From: Cytophagaceae bacterium
GTDB lineage: Bacteria > Bacteroidota > Bacteroidia > Flavobacteriales > Flavobacteriaceae
Length of the DNA stretch: 64,000 bases
NCBI GenBank assembly: GCA_002710685.1
Contig: PALD01000027.1
Span: 123,532-187,531 of the forward strand
Direction: 5' to 3'
Below, piece by piece: positions 17,843 through 26,408 of this stretch; within the stretch, counting starts at the first letter, position 1, and each line of letters begins with the position of its first letter. The notes under the pieces are model-generated. The model saw only the letters and a program-made list of their open reading frames with translations. It was not told where the DNA came from and searched no databases. The position numbers and the translations under genes were made by a program.

Positions 17843-18427
17843 TTACCATGGATAGGTCGCCATGAGCATGGGTATGACAATCCCTATCACCACTGCAGAG
17901 ATAAACAGTACCCAGTCCCTTCTTGAAAACCTAAAGACCCCCTGAAAAATCAAGTTGAGCACAAGTACCACCAGCACCACGATGATCTGTGAGGCCTCAA
18001 TGCCCAGGGCAAACTCAAGCAGGGGCAACATCTTGCTGTCCAGGTGGGCGGTGAGCATCTTAAAAAAAGATGAAAACCCGAGGCCATGAATCAACCCAAA
18101 GAAAAGTGCCGCGAACAACAACAGGTTAAACCTGTCCTTCTTGCCGCTTTTACCAGCCGTGAACACGTTATAAAGCGCACTTACAAAGATGGTGCAGGGT
18201 ATAAGAAATTCAACTAAACCTGAATCTACACTGACCACCTCATAGACCGATAAAATAAGGGATGTGGTGTGCCCCAAGGTAAAAAGTGTGACCAGTAACA
18301 GGGTCCTTTGCCAGTTCCTAAATTCATAAGGTACCGTGAGCACGATAAAAAACAGGATATGATCATATGCCTGCCAATCCAGCACATGCTCAAGACCCAT
18401 TTTAAAATAAAACCAAAAATCACTCAT
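17843..18427 (-). CDS. HupE/UreJ-like membrane protein
   Basis: A 194-residue protein with five or six membrane helices. The YDHILFFIVL, FTLGHTTSL and FGLIHGLGFSS segments are diagnostic of the HupE/UreJ family. Some members carry nickel or cobalt for hydrogenase or urease. No such enzymes are nearby and this short type in flavobacteria lacks the N-terminal metal site, so the substrate is open. It is a single gene divergent from the lipoprotein gene. Confidence 0.85.
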   Translation of the reverse strand: MSDFWFYFKMGLEHVLDWQAYDHILFFIVLTVPYEFRNWQRTLLLVTLFTLGHTTSLILSVYEVVSVDSGLVEFLIPCTIFVSALYNVFTAGKSGKKDRFNLLLFAALFFGLIHGLGFSSFFKMLTAHLDSKMLPLLEFALGIEASQIIVVLVVLVLNLIFQGVFRFSRRDWVLFISAVVIGIVIPMLMATYPW

Positions 18428-18528
18428 AATTATCCAGCTGGTGCCAAAAATACAAACGTTAAACTAACGATAAACAGAAAAATCAAAATAAAAAGCTTTT
18501 GTACATTAACCATAATCAAGGTTTCTTT

Positions 18529-18978
18529 ATGAAGTATATACTGCGGTCATTGTGCTTAATTGGTTTTGCCATACTCTCCTCATGCGGGGCAGTACCTGGG
18601 CAGCAATCCTTTAGCACGGCCCCTGATATACCCAGGGCTAGATATGTTTACCTCGATGCCTGGGGCAATCAATATGTCATCACACAGAACAAACTGGAAT
18701 ACACCCCGGTCTCTGAAGAAAACTCCATAGATGACCTTAAAGACCAGGGCAGGTATGCACAGCTCAACATTACATTAAATGAATATGGCAAGATTGCAAG
18801 CGTATGCGATAGGGAACTAGCCAGGGAACAAGCCCCATTATCTGCCACAAGGGATTCACTGCTCCCCATACCCATGTTGACAAAAACACTAGAAACCACC
18901 GAGTCCTTAGAACTTGACCTTGACGGCGTAAGGGAACTCAACTTTATCCTGAAACCCTATTTAAAACCGGTACAATAA
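18529..18978 (+). CDS. hypothetical lipoprotein
   Basis: 149 residues. The ATG at 18529 is chosen over an upstream frame start because it gives a proper lipoprotein signal (MKYILRSLCLIGFAILSSCG, lipidated Cys about 19). The mature part is mostly beta and polar and matches no family I know. It is followed 9 bases later by the BrkB-like gene, so the two are probably co-transcribed. Confidence 0.7.
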   Translation: MKYILRSLCLIGFAILSSCGAVPGQQSFSTAPDIPRARYVYLDAWGNQYVITQNKLEYTPVSEENSIDDLKDQGRYAQLNITLNEYGKIASVCDRELAREQAPLSATRDSLLPIPMLTKTLETTESLELDLDGVRELNFILKPYLKPVQ

Positions 18979-18987
18979 CCAGCTGAT

Positions 18988-19959
18988 TTGAAAAGAAGAT
19001 TGATCTACATCGCAAACTTCATCAAGAAGACCTACATCGCTTGGGATTCTAATGACCCCTTTGCGCAGAGCGCGATCATTGCCTATTACACACTTTTCTC
19101 ACTACCCTCACTCTTGATGATCGTTACCAGTATTGCCGGGTATTTCTTTGGCAGGGAAGCCGTGACCGGCCGCATAAGCAGCGAGATTGAAAACTACATA
19201 GGAGCAGGATCTGCAGAGGCCATTGAAGACATGATATCAAACGCTGCACTGAATGATGGCAACACCCTGACCGTCATCATAGGCATAGGTGCCCTGCTCT
19301 ATGGTGCCACTGGGGTCTTCTTCCAGATGAAAAAGGCCATGAACAACATCTGGAACGTGAGGGAAAAAAAACAAAACTGGGTCAGGATGCTCAAGAACAG
19401 GGCGGTCTCCTTTGGCATGGTGCTGGTGCTGGGGTTTCTTTTATTGGTTTCCCTGGTGCTCTCTGCCGCCGTGAGCGCGCTTAGTGAATATGTGGAGACC
19501 GTTGCTCCCTATATAGCAGCCTTCTTTGCAGATAGTCTCAAATTCTTTATTTCGTTTGTGTTCATCGCATGCCTTTTTGCGGCCATATTCAAGATTTTGC
19601 CCGATGTTAAGATGACGTACAAGACCACGGCACTGGGCGCGAGCATTACCGCGGTTCTTTTCCTGGTGGGAGAATTTGCCCTGGGGTATTATTTCTCAAC
19701 CAGTAATCCCGCATCTGTATATGGGGGCGCGGCATCTGTGGTGCTTATCTTGTTATGGGTCAACTACACCTGCCTCATCCTTTTCTTTGGCGCTGAGATA
19801 ACGGTGCAGTATGCCCTGGCTACACGTCACAAAATCGTGCCTGACAGTCATGCAGAGCTTGCCTATGACCAGGAGATGCGGGAGCTCAAGGAAAAGGAAA
19901 AAGAGGTGGAAAAGAACAAAAAAAAAGCCAAAAAACTAATCGAGAATCCTGACGAATAG
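18988..19959 (+). CDS. YihY/BrkB family membrane protein
   Basis: 323 residues with about six membrane helices (about 30-60, 95-115, 135-165, 175-200, 210-230, 245-270) and a lysine-rich cytoplasmic tail. LFSLPSLLMI, GATGVFFQMKKAMNNIWNV and SVYGGAASVVLILLWVNY are family hallmarks. The old name RNase BN is wrong for this family, and it may be a transporter. The start is TTG at 18988, since no ATG fits before the conserved helix. Confidence 0.88.
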   Translation: MKRRLIYIANFIKKTYIAWDSNDPFAQSAIIAYYTLFSLPSLLMIVTSIAGYFFGREAVTGRISSEIENYIGAGSAEAIEDMISNAALNDGNTLTVIIGIGALLYGATGVFFQMKKAMNNIWNVREKKQNWVRMLKNRAVSFGMVLVLGFLLLVSLVLSAAVSALSEYVETVAPYIAAFFADSLKFFISFVFIACLFAAIFKILPDVKMTYKTTALGASITAVLFLVGEFALGYYFSTSNPASVYGGAASVVLILLWVNYTCLILFFGAEITVQYALATRHKIVPDSHAELAYDQEMRELKEKEKEVEKNKKKAKKLIENPDE

Positions 19960-19993
19960 TTTTTTGGCGTAAGCCATATCTTTAATAACCAGA

Positions 19994-21052
19994 CTACTTA
20001 CCTGGCGTACCCACTTCTTTTATCAAATACACAAACACGGGAAAGTGATCGCTATAACCACCGGTGTAGGCCCCGTTTGCAAAACTGCGGTATGGATAAC
20101 CCTTGTACTGCCCGCGTGGGTTGCTTAGGTAATTCTTGTTATAGACCCCTGCTTTGTAGTACCTGTATGATGAGTAGTCGTCCTCGAGCAACGGTTCACT
20201 TATGATTATCTGGTCAAAGAGGTTCCAGCTATCTCGGTAGGCCAGTGAGCCTATCCCTTTTTTGTACATTTCCTCCATGGGGTTGTACAGGTCAAATTCC
20301 TTCACGTTCTTGCGCTTTGCCTTAGTACCCAGTACTTTCTTTAAACTGCTGTTAGTGGGGTCATCGTTAAGGTCGCCCATGGTGATAATCTTTGCGCTGG
20401 GCTCTGATTTTTGGAGGGAGTCTATGATTTTCTTATTGAGTGCGGCCGCGGCCTCACGCTTAGACCTGCTGCGTGCCTCGCCACCGCTACGGCTGGGCCA
20501 GTGGTTTACGATCACATGGATCTTGTCTCCATCAAGCAGCCCAGAAACAAGGAGCTGGTCACGGGTGTACACCCTTTTTTCAGGATTGTCGATATCATAG
20601 ATAAAGAGTTCATGCTTAGAGCTGTCAATGAGTTTGAAAATATTCTTTTGATAGAGCAGCGCGACATCTATCCCCCTTCTATCAGGTGAGTCATAGTGTA
20701 CGATACCATAGTTTTTATCCCTTAATGCAGGCTCATTTAAGAGGTCTTCGAGCACCTTGCGGTTCTCAATTTCTGAAACGCCTATGATCACGGGGCTGGT
20801 TTTGGTTACATCCTCCCCTATTTCGGCAATTACCCTGGCCATGTTCTTGAGTTTATCAGCGTAGATTTCCTTTGTCCAGTGATCTTTACCATCTGGGGTG
20901 CGGTCATCGTCAAAGGTCAAGGGATCATTCTCTGTATCAAAGAGGTTCTCCAGGTTATAAAACGCAATAGTAACGGCCTTATACTGTTTTTGCTGGGCTT
21001 GCGCCAAATTCATACAGCACAGGAACGCTACAAATAGTAACTTTTTTAACAT
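19994..21052 (-). CDS. exported endonuclease/exonuclease/phosphatase (EEP) family protein
   Basis: A 352-residue protein with a signal peptide (cleavage after NLAQAQ, about 20), so it is periplasmic or secreted. EEP-fold motifs are visible: FYNLENLFD at 31-39, a SEIENR segment with the metal-binding Glu, VNHWPSR, MGDLNDDP and SDHFPVF near the C-terminus. The fold uses Mg to cut phosphodiesters in DNA, RNA or phospholipid heads. It is divergent from the TonB-dependent receptor and closely related to the cytosolic copy at 25390-26334. The shared setting suggests use of external nucleic acid or another phosphodiester. Confidence 0.87.
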   Translation of the reverse strand: MLKKLLFVAFLCCMNLAQAQQKQYKAVTIAFYNLENLFDTENDPLTFDDDRTPDGKDHWTKEIYADKLKNMARVIAEIGEDVTKTSPVIIGVSEIENRKVLEDLLNEPALRDKNYGIVHYDSPDRRGIDVALLYQKNIFKLIDSSKHELFIYDIDNPEKRVYTRDQLLVSGLLDGDKIHVIVNHWPSRSGGEARSRSKREAAAALNKKIIDSLQKSEPSAKIITMGDLNDDPTNSSLKKVLGTKAKRKNVKEFDLYNPMEEMYKKGIGSLAYRDSWNLFDQIIISEPLLEDDYSSYRYYKAGVYNKNYLSNPRGQYKGYPYRSFANGAYTGGYSDHFPVFVYLIKEVGTPGK

Positions 21053-21126
21053 AGTGCAAATATTATCATTGTGTAAAATCTAAGGACAAATGTCGAGCCA
21101 AAATTAGGATTTATAAGGATTTAAAG

Positions 21127-21134
21127 TACATTTG
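21127..21134 (+). promoter_or_regulatory. Bacteroidota -7 box (TACATTTG) of the receptor operon
   Basis: A full TAnnTTTG match about 75 bases before the receptor ATG at 21209. No clear -33 TTG. Confidence 0.5.
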
Positions 21135-21208
21135 CGCCGAATTAATAATGATTTCTTAAAGGAATCGGCATTTAACCAATTTTTTTGTATAGAAAATTTT
21201 ACACTCGC

Positions 21209-23959
21209 ATGAAAAGAACGCTCTTTTCGCTTTTTTTCTTCCTTATCGGCTTTACAATGATGGCACAGCAATACTCCATTACGGGTAAACTTGTTGATGC
21301 CACCACCAGTGAACCCTTGCCAGATGCAACGGTAAGGCTTGAAGAAAGCACCTTTGAAACCACCACTGATGCAGATGGAGAGTTTGAGATCACCGGTGAA
21401 CTCCCCTGGGGCAACCAGGTGGTGAACATTGAAAAAATGGGATTTGTGACCTTGCGCCTCCCCGTTGTCCTTGAAAACGACAAGACCCTGGCCATAGGCA
21501 ACATCCCCATGGAAGTGGACGTAACCTCCGAACAGTTGGAAATAGGCCTTATAAGCCTATCAGACAACGACCTCAACGGTGACGATGACCAGGCAGATTA
21601 CAATATTTCAGGCCTGTTGTCAGCATCTAACGATGCCTTTCTCAATGCCGCTGCATTTGACTTTAGCGCAACTTTCTTCCGTCCCAGGGGCTATGACAGT
21701 GAAAACGGAAAACTGCTCATCAACGGTATCGAGATGAACAAGATCTTCAACGGGCGCCCACAATGGGGCAACTGGGGAGGATTGAACGATGTACAGCGCA
21801 ACCGTAATTTCAGTATGGGGCTTACGCCAAATGAATATCAGTTTGGCGGGCTGGGAGGAACCACAAACATCGTGATGAGGGCATCACAATACCGCGCCGG
21901 CGGAAGGGTTTCTTATGCCACCTCAAACAGGACCTATACCGGTCGCGTAATGGCAAGTTACCACAGCGGGCTTACCCAGAGTGGCTGGGCATATTCATTT
22001 TCGGCCGCCAGGAGGTTTGGTGATGAAGGTTTTGTGGATGGTACCTTGTATGATGCAAATTCATTTTTTGCATCCGTCGAAAAAAAGATAAATGAAGACC
22101 ACAGCCTTAACCTTACTGCATTTTACACCCCTAACCGCAGGGGTAAATCATCCCCCAATACACAAGAGGTCTTTGACCTAAGGGGAATAAAATACAACTC
22201 TTACTGGGGGGAACAGGACGGTGAGATACGCAACTCCAGGATAAGGAAGATTCAAGAGCCCATTATCATGTTGAACCACTACTGGGACATTGATGATGAC
22301 ACCCGTTTAAATACCAATGTTTCATATCAGTTTGGAAAAATAGGCGATAGCCGTCTAGGATATGACAATGCGCCAAATCCAGACCCCACCTATTATCAAA
22401 AACTGCCCAGCTATTTTCTTTCAGACCCTGATGGAAGCGACCTGGCCGGTGCATACCAGGCCTATGATAACTTTGTGTCTGATGGACAGATAGACTGGGA
22501 TAACCTCTATGCCACAAATATTGCCTATGGTGGCCCTTCTAGGTTCTATCTTTATGAAGATAGGGTAGATGACAAGCAGTTCACGGCCAATACGATTTTT
22601 ACCAAGGCAATCAACAACAACATCACGCTAAATGCCGCTCTGAACTACAAGATGTTGAACTCCCACTCCTTTGCGAACATGCTGGATTTACTGGGTGGTA
22701 ACGGATACCTTGATATTGATACCTTTAACCAGGGTGATGAGGCACAAAGCGACCTTAACAATCCTGACCGCATTGTGGGGGAGGACGACGAGTTCAAATA
22801 TAACTTTGAACTTGATGCAGAAATCTATAGCGCTTTTGCACAAGCGCAGTTCTCATACAGCAAGGTTGATTTTTACCTAGGTGGTAATGTGGGCCAGACG
22901 AGCTATCAAAGAAACGGCCTGTATCAAAACGGTAATTTTCCTGACAACTCTTTTGGCAAAAGCCAAAAACTAAACTTTACAACCTACGGGGCAAAGGGTG
23001 GGGCAACCTACAAGATCTCAGGGCGTCACCTGCTGGATTTTAATGCCGCCTATTTTACAGATGCTCCCACGGCCAGAAACTCTTTTTCTAACTCAAGGCA
23101 GAACAACAGCACCGTAACAGGCCTCACCGAAGAGAAGAAGATGAGCTTTGATGCAAGTTATATTTATAGGTCCCCCATTGTAAAGGCAAGGCTTACGGGA
23201 TATTATACAGAGATGCAGGATGCAACAGAGATTTCCTTTTATTATGCAGATGGTATATCTGGACTGGGAAGGGATGTCACCACAGCCTTTGTGCAAGAGG
23301 TGCTTACCAATGTTGACAAGAGGTATATGGGTGGAGAACTGGGTATTGAGGCCCAGGTAACCCCTACCATAAAACTTAAGGGTGCCGCGGCATATGGTCA
23401 AAACACCTATGCCAATAACCCTGACCTCTACCTTACCTCAGATGATTTTGATGAGGCGCTTGATTTTGGGCAATCGTATTTAAAGGATTATCGTATTGCC
23501 GGTGGGCCACAACAGGCATACCAGTTAGGTTTTGAATACCGTGACCCAGATTACTGGTGGATAGGTGTCACCTCTAACTATTTCTCACATGGCTATGTTG
23601 ACGTAGCCCCCATAACACGCACCAGCAATTTCTATACAGATGTTGATGGCTTGCCATTTGCAGATTATGATGAGGCTACCGCAAGAGGGCTTTTAAAACA
23701 GGAGCAGTTTGATGACTACATGCTTGTGAATGTAGTGGGTGGTAAATCATGGAAAATAGGTGATTACTACGTGGGCTTTTTTGCCACGGCCAACAACATT
23801 TTTGACAAGAAGTACAAAACGGGTGGTTTTGAGCAGGGACGTAGCGCAAACTACAGGACACTGCTTGAAGACAACTCTAATGACAAAAGGGTCTTTGGGC
23901 CCAAATATTGGTACGGTTATGGAACCACCTATTACCTCAACTTTTACCTTAGATTCTAA
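21209..23959 (+). CDS. TonB-dependent outer-membrane receptor with carboxypeptidase-like N-terminal domain
   Basis: A 916-residue receptor. The signal peptide ends at FTMMAQ (about 20) and supports the ATG at 21209. A carboxypeptidase-regulatory-like beta-sandwich follows (about 22-105), then a plug domain (about 140-235, with NGIEMNKIFNGRPQWGNWGG) and a 22-strand barrel to the final aromatic-ending YLNFYLRF. It takes a ligand across the outer membrane using TonB energy. It has no SusD-like partner. A DUF5689 lipoprotein follows 20 bases later instead, and EEP enzymes flank the pair. A TTTTGGC/GCCAAAA repeat is embedded at 22951-22968. Confidence 0.92.
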   Translation: MKRTLFSLFFFLIGFTMMAQQYSITGKLVDATTSEPLPDATVRLEESTFETTTDADGEFEITGELPWGNQVVNIEKMGFVTLRLPVVLENDKTLAIGNIPMEVDVTSEQLEIGLISLSDNDLNGDDDQADYNISGLLSASNDAFLNAAAFDFSATFFRPRGYDSENGKLLINGIEMNKIFNGRPQWGNWGGLNDVQRNRNFSMGLTPNEYQFGGLGGTTNIVMRASQYRAGGRVSYATSNRTYTGRVMASYHSGLTQSGWAYSFSAARRFGDEGFVDGTLYDANSFFASVEKKINEDHSLNLTAFYTPNRRGKSSPNTQEVFDLRGIKYNSYWGEQDGEIRNSRIRKIQEPIIMLNHYWDIDDDTRLNTNVSYQFGKIGDSRLGYDNAPNPDPTYYQKLPSYFLSDPDGSDLAGAYQAYDNFVSDGQIDWDNLYATNIAYGGPSRFYLYEDRVDDKQFTANTIFTKAINNNITLNAALNYKMLNSHSFANMLDLLGGNGYLDIDTFNQGDEAQSDLNNPDRIVGEDDEFKYNFELDAEIYSAFAQAQFSYSKVDFYLGGNVGQTSYQRNGLYQNGNFPDNSFGKSQKLNFTTYGAKGGATYKISGRHLLDFNAAYFTDAPTARNSFSNSRQNNSTVTGLTEEKKMSFDASYIYRSPIVKARLTGYYTEMQDATEISFYYADGISGLGRDVTTAFVQEVLTNVDKRYMGGELGIEAQVTPTIKLKGAAAYGQNTYANNPDLYLTSDDFDEALDFGQSYLKDYRIAGGPQQAYQLGFEYRDPDYWWIGVTSNYFSHGYVDVAPITRTSNFYTDVDGLPFADYDEATARGLLKQEQFDDYMLVNVVGGKSWKIGDYYVGFFATANNIFDKKYKTGGFEQGRSANYRTLLEDNSNDKRVFGPKYWYGYGTTYYLNFYLRF

Positions 23960-23979
23960 AAAAATTAATTTTTACGACT

Positions 23980-25329
23980 ATGAAAATATTTAGACTTTTC
24001 AGCATTCTTTTTCTCCTTGCTGCCACAGTGGTTTCTTGTGTGCAAGGTGACGATTTTGATACCCCGGCAATCAACTTTGATGAGCCTGATGTAAATGTAA
24101 ATTTTGATATAGCCAGCTTAAAGTCACTTTACGGCGGTTTTGACCCTGTATTGATAGAAGCAGGTGCAGACTCAAGCACACCACTCTATATAGAAGGTTA
24201 TGTGATTTCCAGTGATGAGACAGGCAACTTCTATAAAACGCTTGTCATCCAGGACAAGCCAGAAAATCCAGAGCATGGTATCTCAATCTCTACAGAAGCT
24301 ACTGATACCTACACCTTCTTTGAGCCGGGGCGCAAGGTATATGTGCGCGTTGATGGCCTGTATAGCGGTGAGTATGCCGGCCTGCCCACCATAGGCCTTC
24401 AGGGAGATGGTGGCGATGGCGAAGTGGACAGGATCTCGATTGATGATTTCAATGAAAGGGTGATACGCTCCAGCGAAGTGGTTGACCTTGTCCCCAACGT
24501 GATGACCATTGAGCAAATAGGAGAAGATGACCTTAACACACTTGTGCAGCTGCAGGATGTACAGTTTGCTGATACAGAAATAGGCAATGCCTATGGTGAC
24601 CCTAACAGTACCTTTAGCTACAACCGCACAGTGACAAACTGTGCCGGTGATGCTTCTACCATTATTAGAAACAGTGGTTTCTCAGACTTTAAGAACATGC
24701 CCCTACCTGAAGGTAATGGTACATTGACCGCTATCGTGAGTACCTTTAATGGCACCCAGCAACTCTTTATACGCAACACAGATGATGTGATGTTTGATGG
24801 TGCACGCTGCGAAGCTCTTTTTAGCGAAGACTTTGAAAGCATAGCAACTACAGGCAACGGTGCAAACATAGCCTTGCCGGGATGGACCAATGTAAATGTC
24901 AACGGCGGCTCTGAACTTTTTGAGGCCCGTGGGTTCAACAACAACCAGTATGCACAGGTTTCTGCCTTTGGTACGGGCGAGAATCCTTTTGAGGCATGGC
25001 TGGTGACCCCCGGCATTGACCTGGGTTCAGCATCTGGCTCAACGGTAAGCTTTAGCTTTTCAACCATTGATGCCTTTAACAACGGCGAGGCACTTAAGGT
25101 ATTTATATCCACTGATTTTTCAGGAGATGTGGAAACCGCAACCTGGACAGAGCTTGACGCTACGATCGCCACGGGCACAAGTTCAGGATATGCATCTTCA
25201 TTTACCCCTTCAGGAAGTATAGATATATCATCTTATGCGGGCGAAACCGTGTTTTTTGGCTTTCAGTACCTGGGCGGCACCATCACAACGACGTATCAAA
25301 TTGACAATGTCAAGGTCAATGTGAACTAA
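23980..25329 (+). CDS. surface lipoprotein with DUF5689 and choice-of-anchor-J-like domains
   Basis: 449 residues. The lipoprotein signal ends at VVSC (Cys20) and is followed by an acidic stretch (DDFDTP), which resembles the surface-export signal of Bacteroidota lipoproteins. Residues about 45-265 match DUF5689, an OB-like domain with GYVISSDETGNFYKTLVIQD. Residues about 275-449 form a beta-sandwich of the choice-of-anchor-J type (FSEDFES, PGWTN, AWLVTP, FGFQY). Its position after the receptor suggests a ligand-capture partner replacing SusD. It ends at a strong bidirectional terminator. Confidence 0.85.
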   Translation: MKIFRLFSILFLLAATVVSCVQGDDFDTPAINFDEPDVNVNFDIASLKSLYGGFDPVLIEAGADSSTPLYIEGYVISSDETGNFYKTLVIQDKPENPEHGISISTEATDTYTFFEPGRKVYVRVDGLYSGEYAGLPTIGLQGDGGDGEVDRISIDDFNERVIRSSEVVDLVPNVMTIEQIGEDDLNTLVQLQDVQFADTEIGNAYGDPNSTFSYNRTVTNCAGDASTIIRNSGFSDFKNMPLPEGNGTLTAIVSTFNGTQQLFIRNTDDVMFDGARCEALFSEDFESIATTGNGANIALPGWTNVNVNGGSELFEARGFNNNQYAQVSAFGTGENPFEAWLVTPGIDLGSASGSTVSFSFSTIDAFNNGEALKVFISTDFSGDVETATWTELDATIATGTSSGYASSFTPSGSIDISSYAGETVFFGFQYLGGTITTTYQIDNVKVNVN

Positions 25330-25334
25330 TATCA

Positions 25335-25351
25335 TTTCGCTTAAAGCGAAA
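25335..25351. repeat. short palindrome TTTCGCTTAAAGCGAAA
   Basis: 8-bp arms around one central base, directly after the DUF5689 stop and before the terminator. It is a member of the dispersed palindrome families of this chromosome. Confidence 0.6.
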
Positions 25352-25356
25352 AAAAC

Positions 25357-25391
25357 AACCCCACAATTCATCTTGTGGGGTTTTTATTTTT
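25357..25391. terminator. bidirectional terminator after the DUF5689 gene
   Basis: AACCCCACAA (25357-25366) pairs with TTGTGGGGTT (25373-25382) around TTCATC, with T-rich tails on both strands. It serves the receptor operon and the convergent EEP gene. Confidence 0.85.
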
Positions 25392-26334
25392 ATGACACCT
25401 TGAAAATGCAATACACCGGAAAGTGGTCACTATAGCCCCCCAGGTAATTGGGCCCCGCATAAGTACGGAAGGGATTGCCCCTGAACCTGCCTTCATACTC
25501 CGTAAGGTAATGCTCATTGTAGATATCTGACCGGTCATACTCCAGTGGATTGCCATAGGCCTTCATCCAGGATGGCGACAAGATTATCTGGTCAAAAAGA
25601 TGCCAGTTAAACTGGTGGTTCAACGAGCCTTCATAGCGTGTATGCAAAAAAACCATGGGGTTGTATAAATCTGTCTTAACCAGGGCATTACGCACTTCGT
25701 CACTTTGTGGATCTGCGTTAAAATCGCCCATGATAATGATTCTCGCCATGGGGTCCTGGCTCAGGATGTTGTCTATTACCTTTCTGTTTTCTGCTGCGGC
25801 AGCCATCCTTTTATGCTGGTTGATGGCCGTGTCTTCCCTCCTACTGGGCCAGTGGTTTACCAGTATATGCACTTCCTTGTGATACAGACTGCCCTTGACA
25901 TAAAGGATATCGCGAGTGTAATCGCGCACGCCGGGCGCGCTTTCAACATATAAAGAGATGGGTTCTGAATGGGTCACGGTAAAATACTCGCTCCTGTACA
26001 GCAATGACGTATCTATACCGCGTTCATCCGGGCTGTTATAGTGTACAAAATCATATCCGTTTTTTTTCAACTCTTCCTGGCTCACCAGGTCTTTCATCAC
26101 CTTTTTGTTCTCTACCTCTGTAACCCCCACGATCACGGGGGCGGTGCCGGTTGACTTTTCACCCACGAGCGATATGACCTTAGAGAGTTTATGTAATTTA
26201 TTATGATAACGGTCTTCGGTCCAGTGGTTTTGGCCCTGAGCCGTAAAATCATCATCAAGGGTGTGGGGGTCATCAAGGGTATCAAAGAGATTTTCCAGGT
26301 TGTAAAAGGCAACGGCAAGTTTTTTAAGTTTCAT
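25390..26334 (-). CDS. cytosolic EEP-family nuclease/phosphatase, paralogue of 19994-21052
   Basis: A 314-residue EEP enzyme with FYNLENLFD at about 10-18, VTEVENK, NSPDERGID, VNHWPSR, MGDFNADP and SDHFPVY. It is alignable over its full length with the exported copy but has no signal peptide. The codon two before the ATG is an in-frame TAA, so no longer export-capable form exists. The pair suggests duplication followed by a split of compartments, with one copy outside and one inside. It is convergent with the DUF5689 gene and divergent from hflX. Confidence 0.87.
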   Translation of the reverse strand: MKLKKLAVAFYNLENLFDTLDDPHTLDDDFTAQGQNHWTEDRYHNKLHKLSKVISLVGEKSTGTAPVIVGVTEVENKKVMKDLVSQEELKKNGYDFVHYNSPDERGIDTSLLYRSEYFTVTHSEPISLYVESAPGVRDYTRDILYVKGSLYHKEVHILVNHWPSRREDTAINQHKRMAAAAENRKVIDNILSQDPMARIIIMGDFNADPQSDEVRNALVKTDLYNPMVFLHTRYEGSLNHQFNWHLFDQIILSPSWMKAYGNPLEYDRSDIYNEHYLTEYEGRFRGNPFRTYAGPNYLGGYSDHFPVYCIFKVS

Positions 26335-26384
26335 GCTTTAAAGGGTATTGTATAAAATTAAGAAAGCTTTAGCTACTAAATAAT

Positions 26385-26392
26385 TAACTTTG
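26385..26392 (+). promoter_or_regulatory. Bacteroidota -7 box (TAACTTTG) of hflX
   Basis: A full consensus match 16 bases before the hflX ATG at 26409. Confidence 0.6.
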
Positions 26393-26408
26393 CACACTAT
26401 AATTTTTT

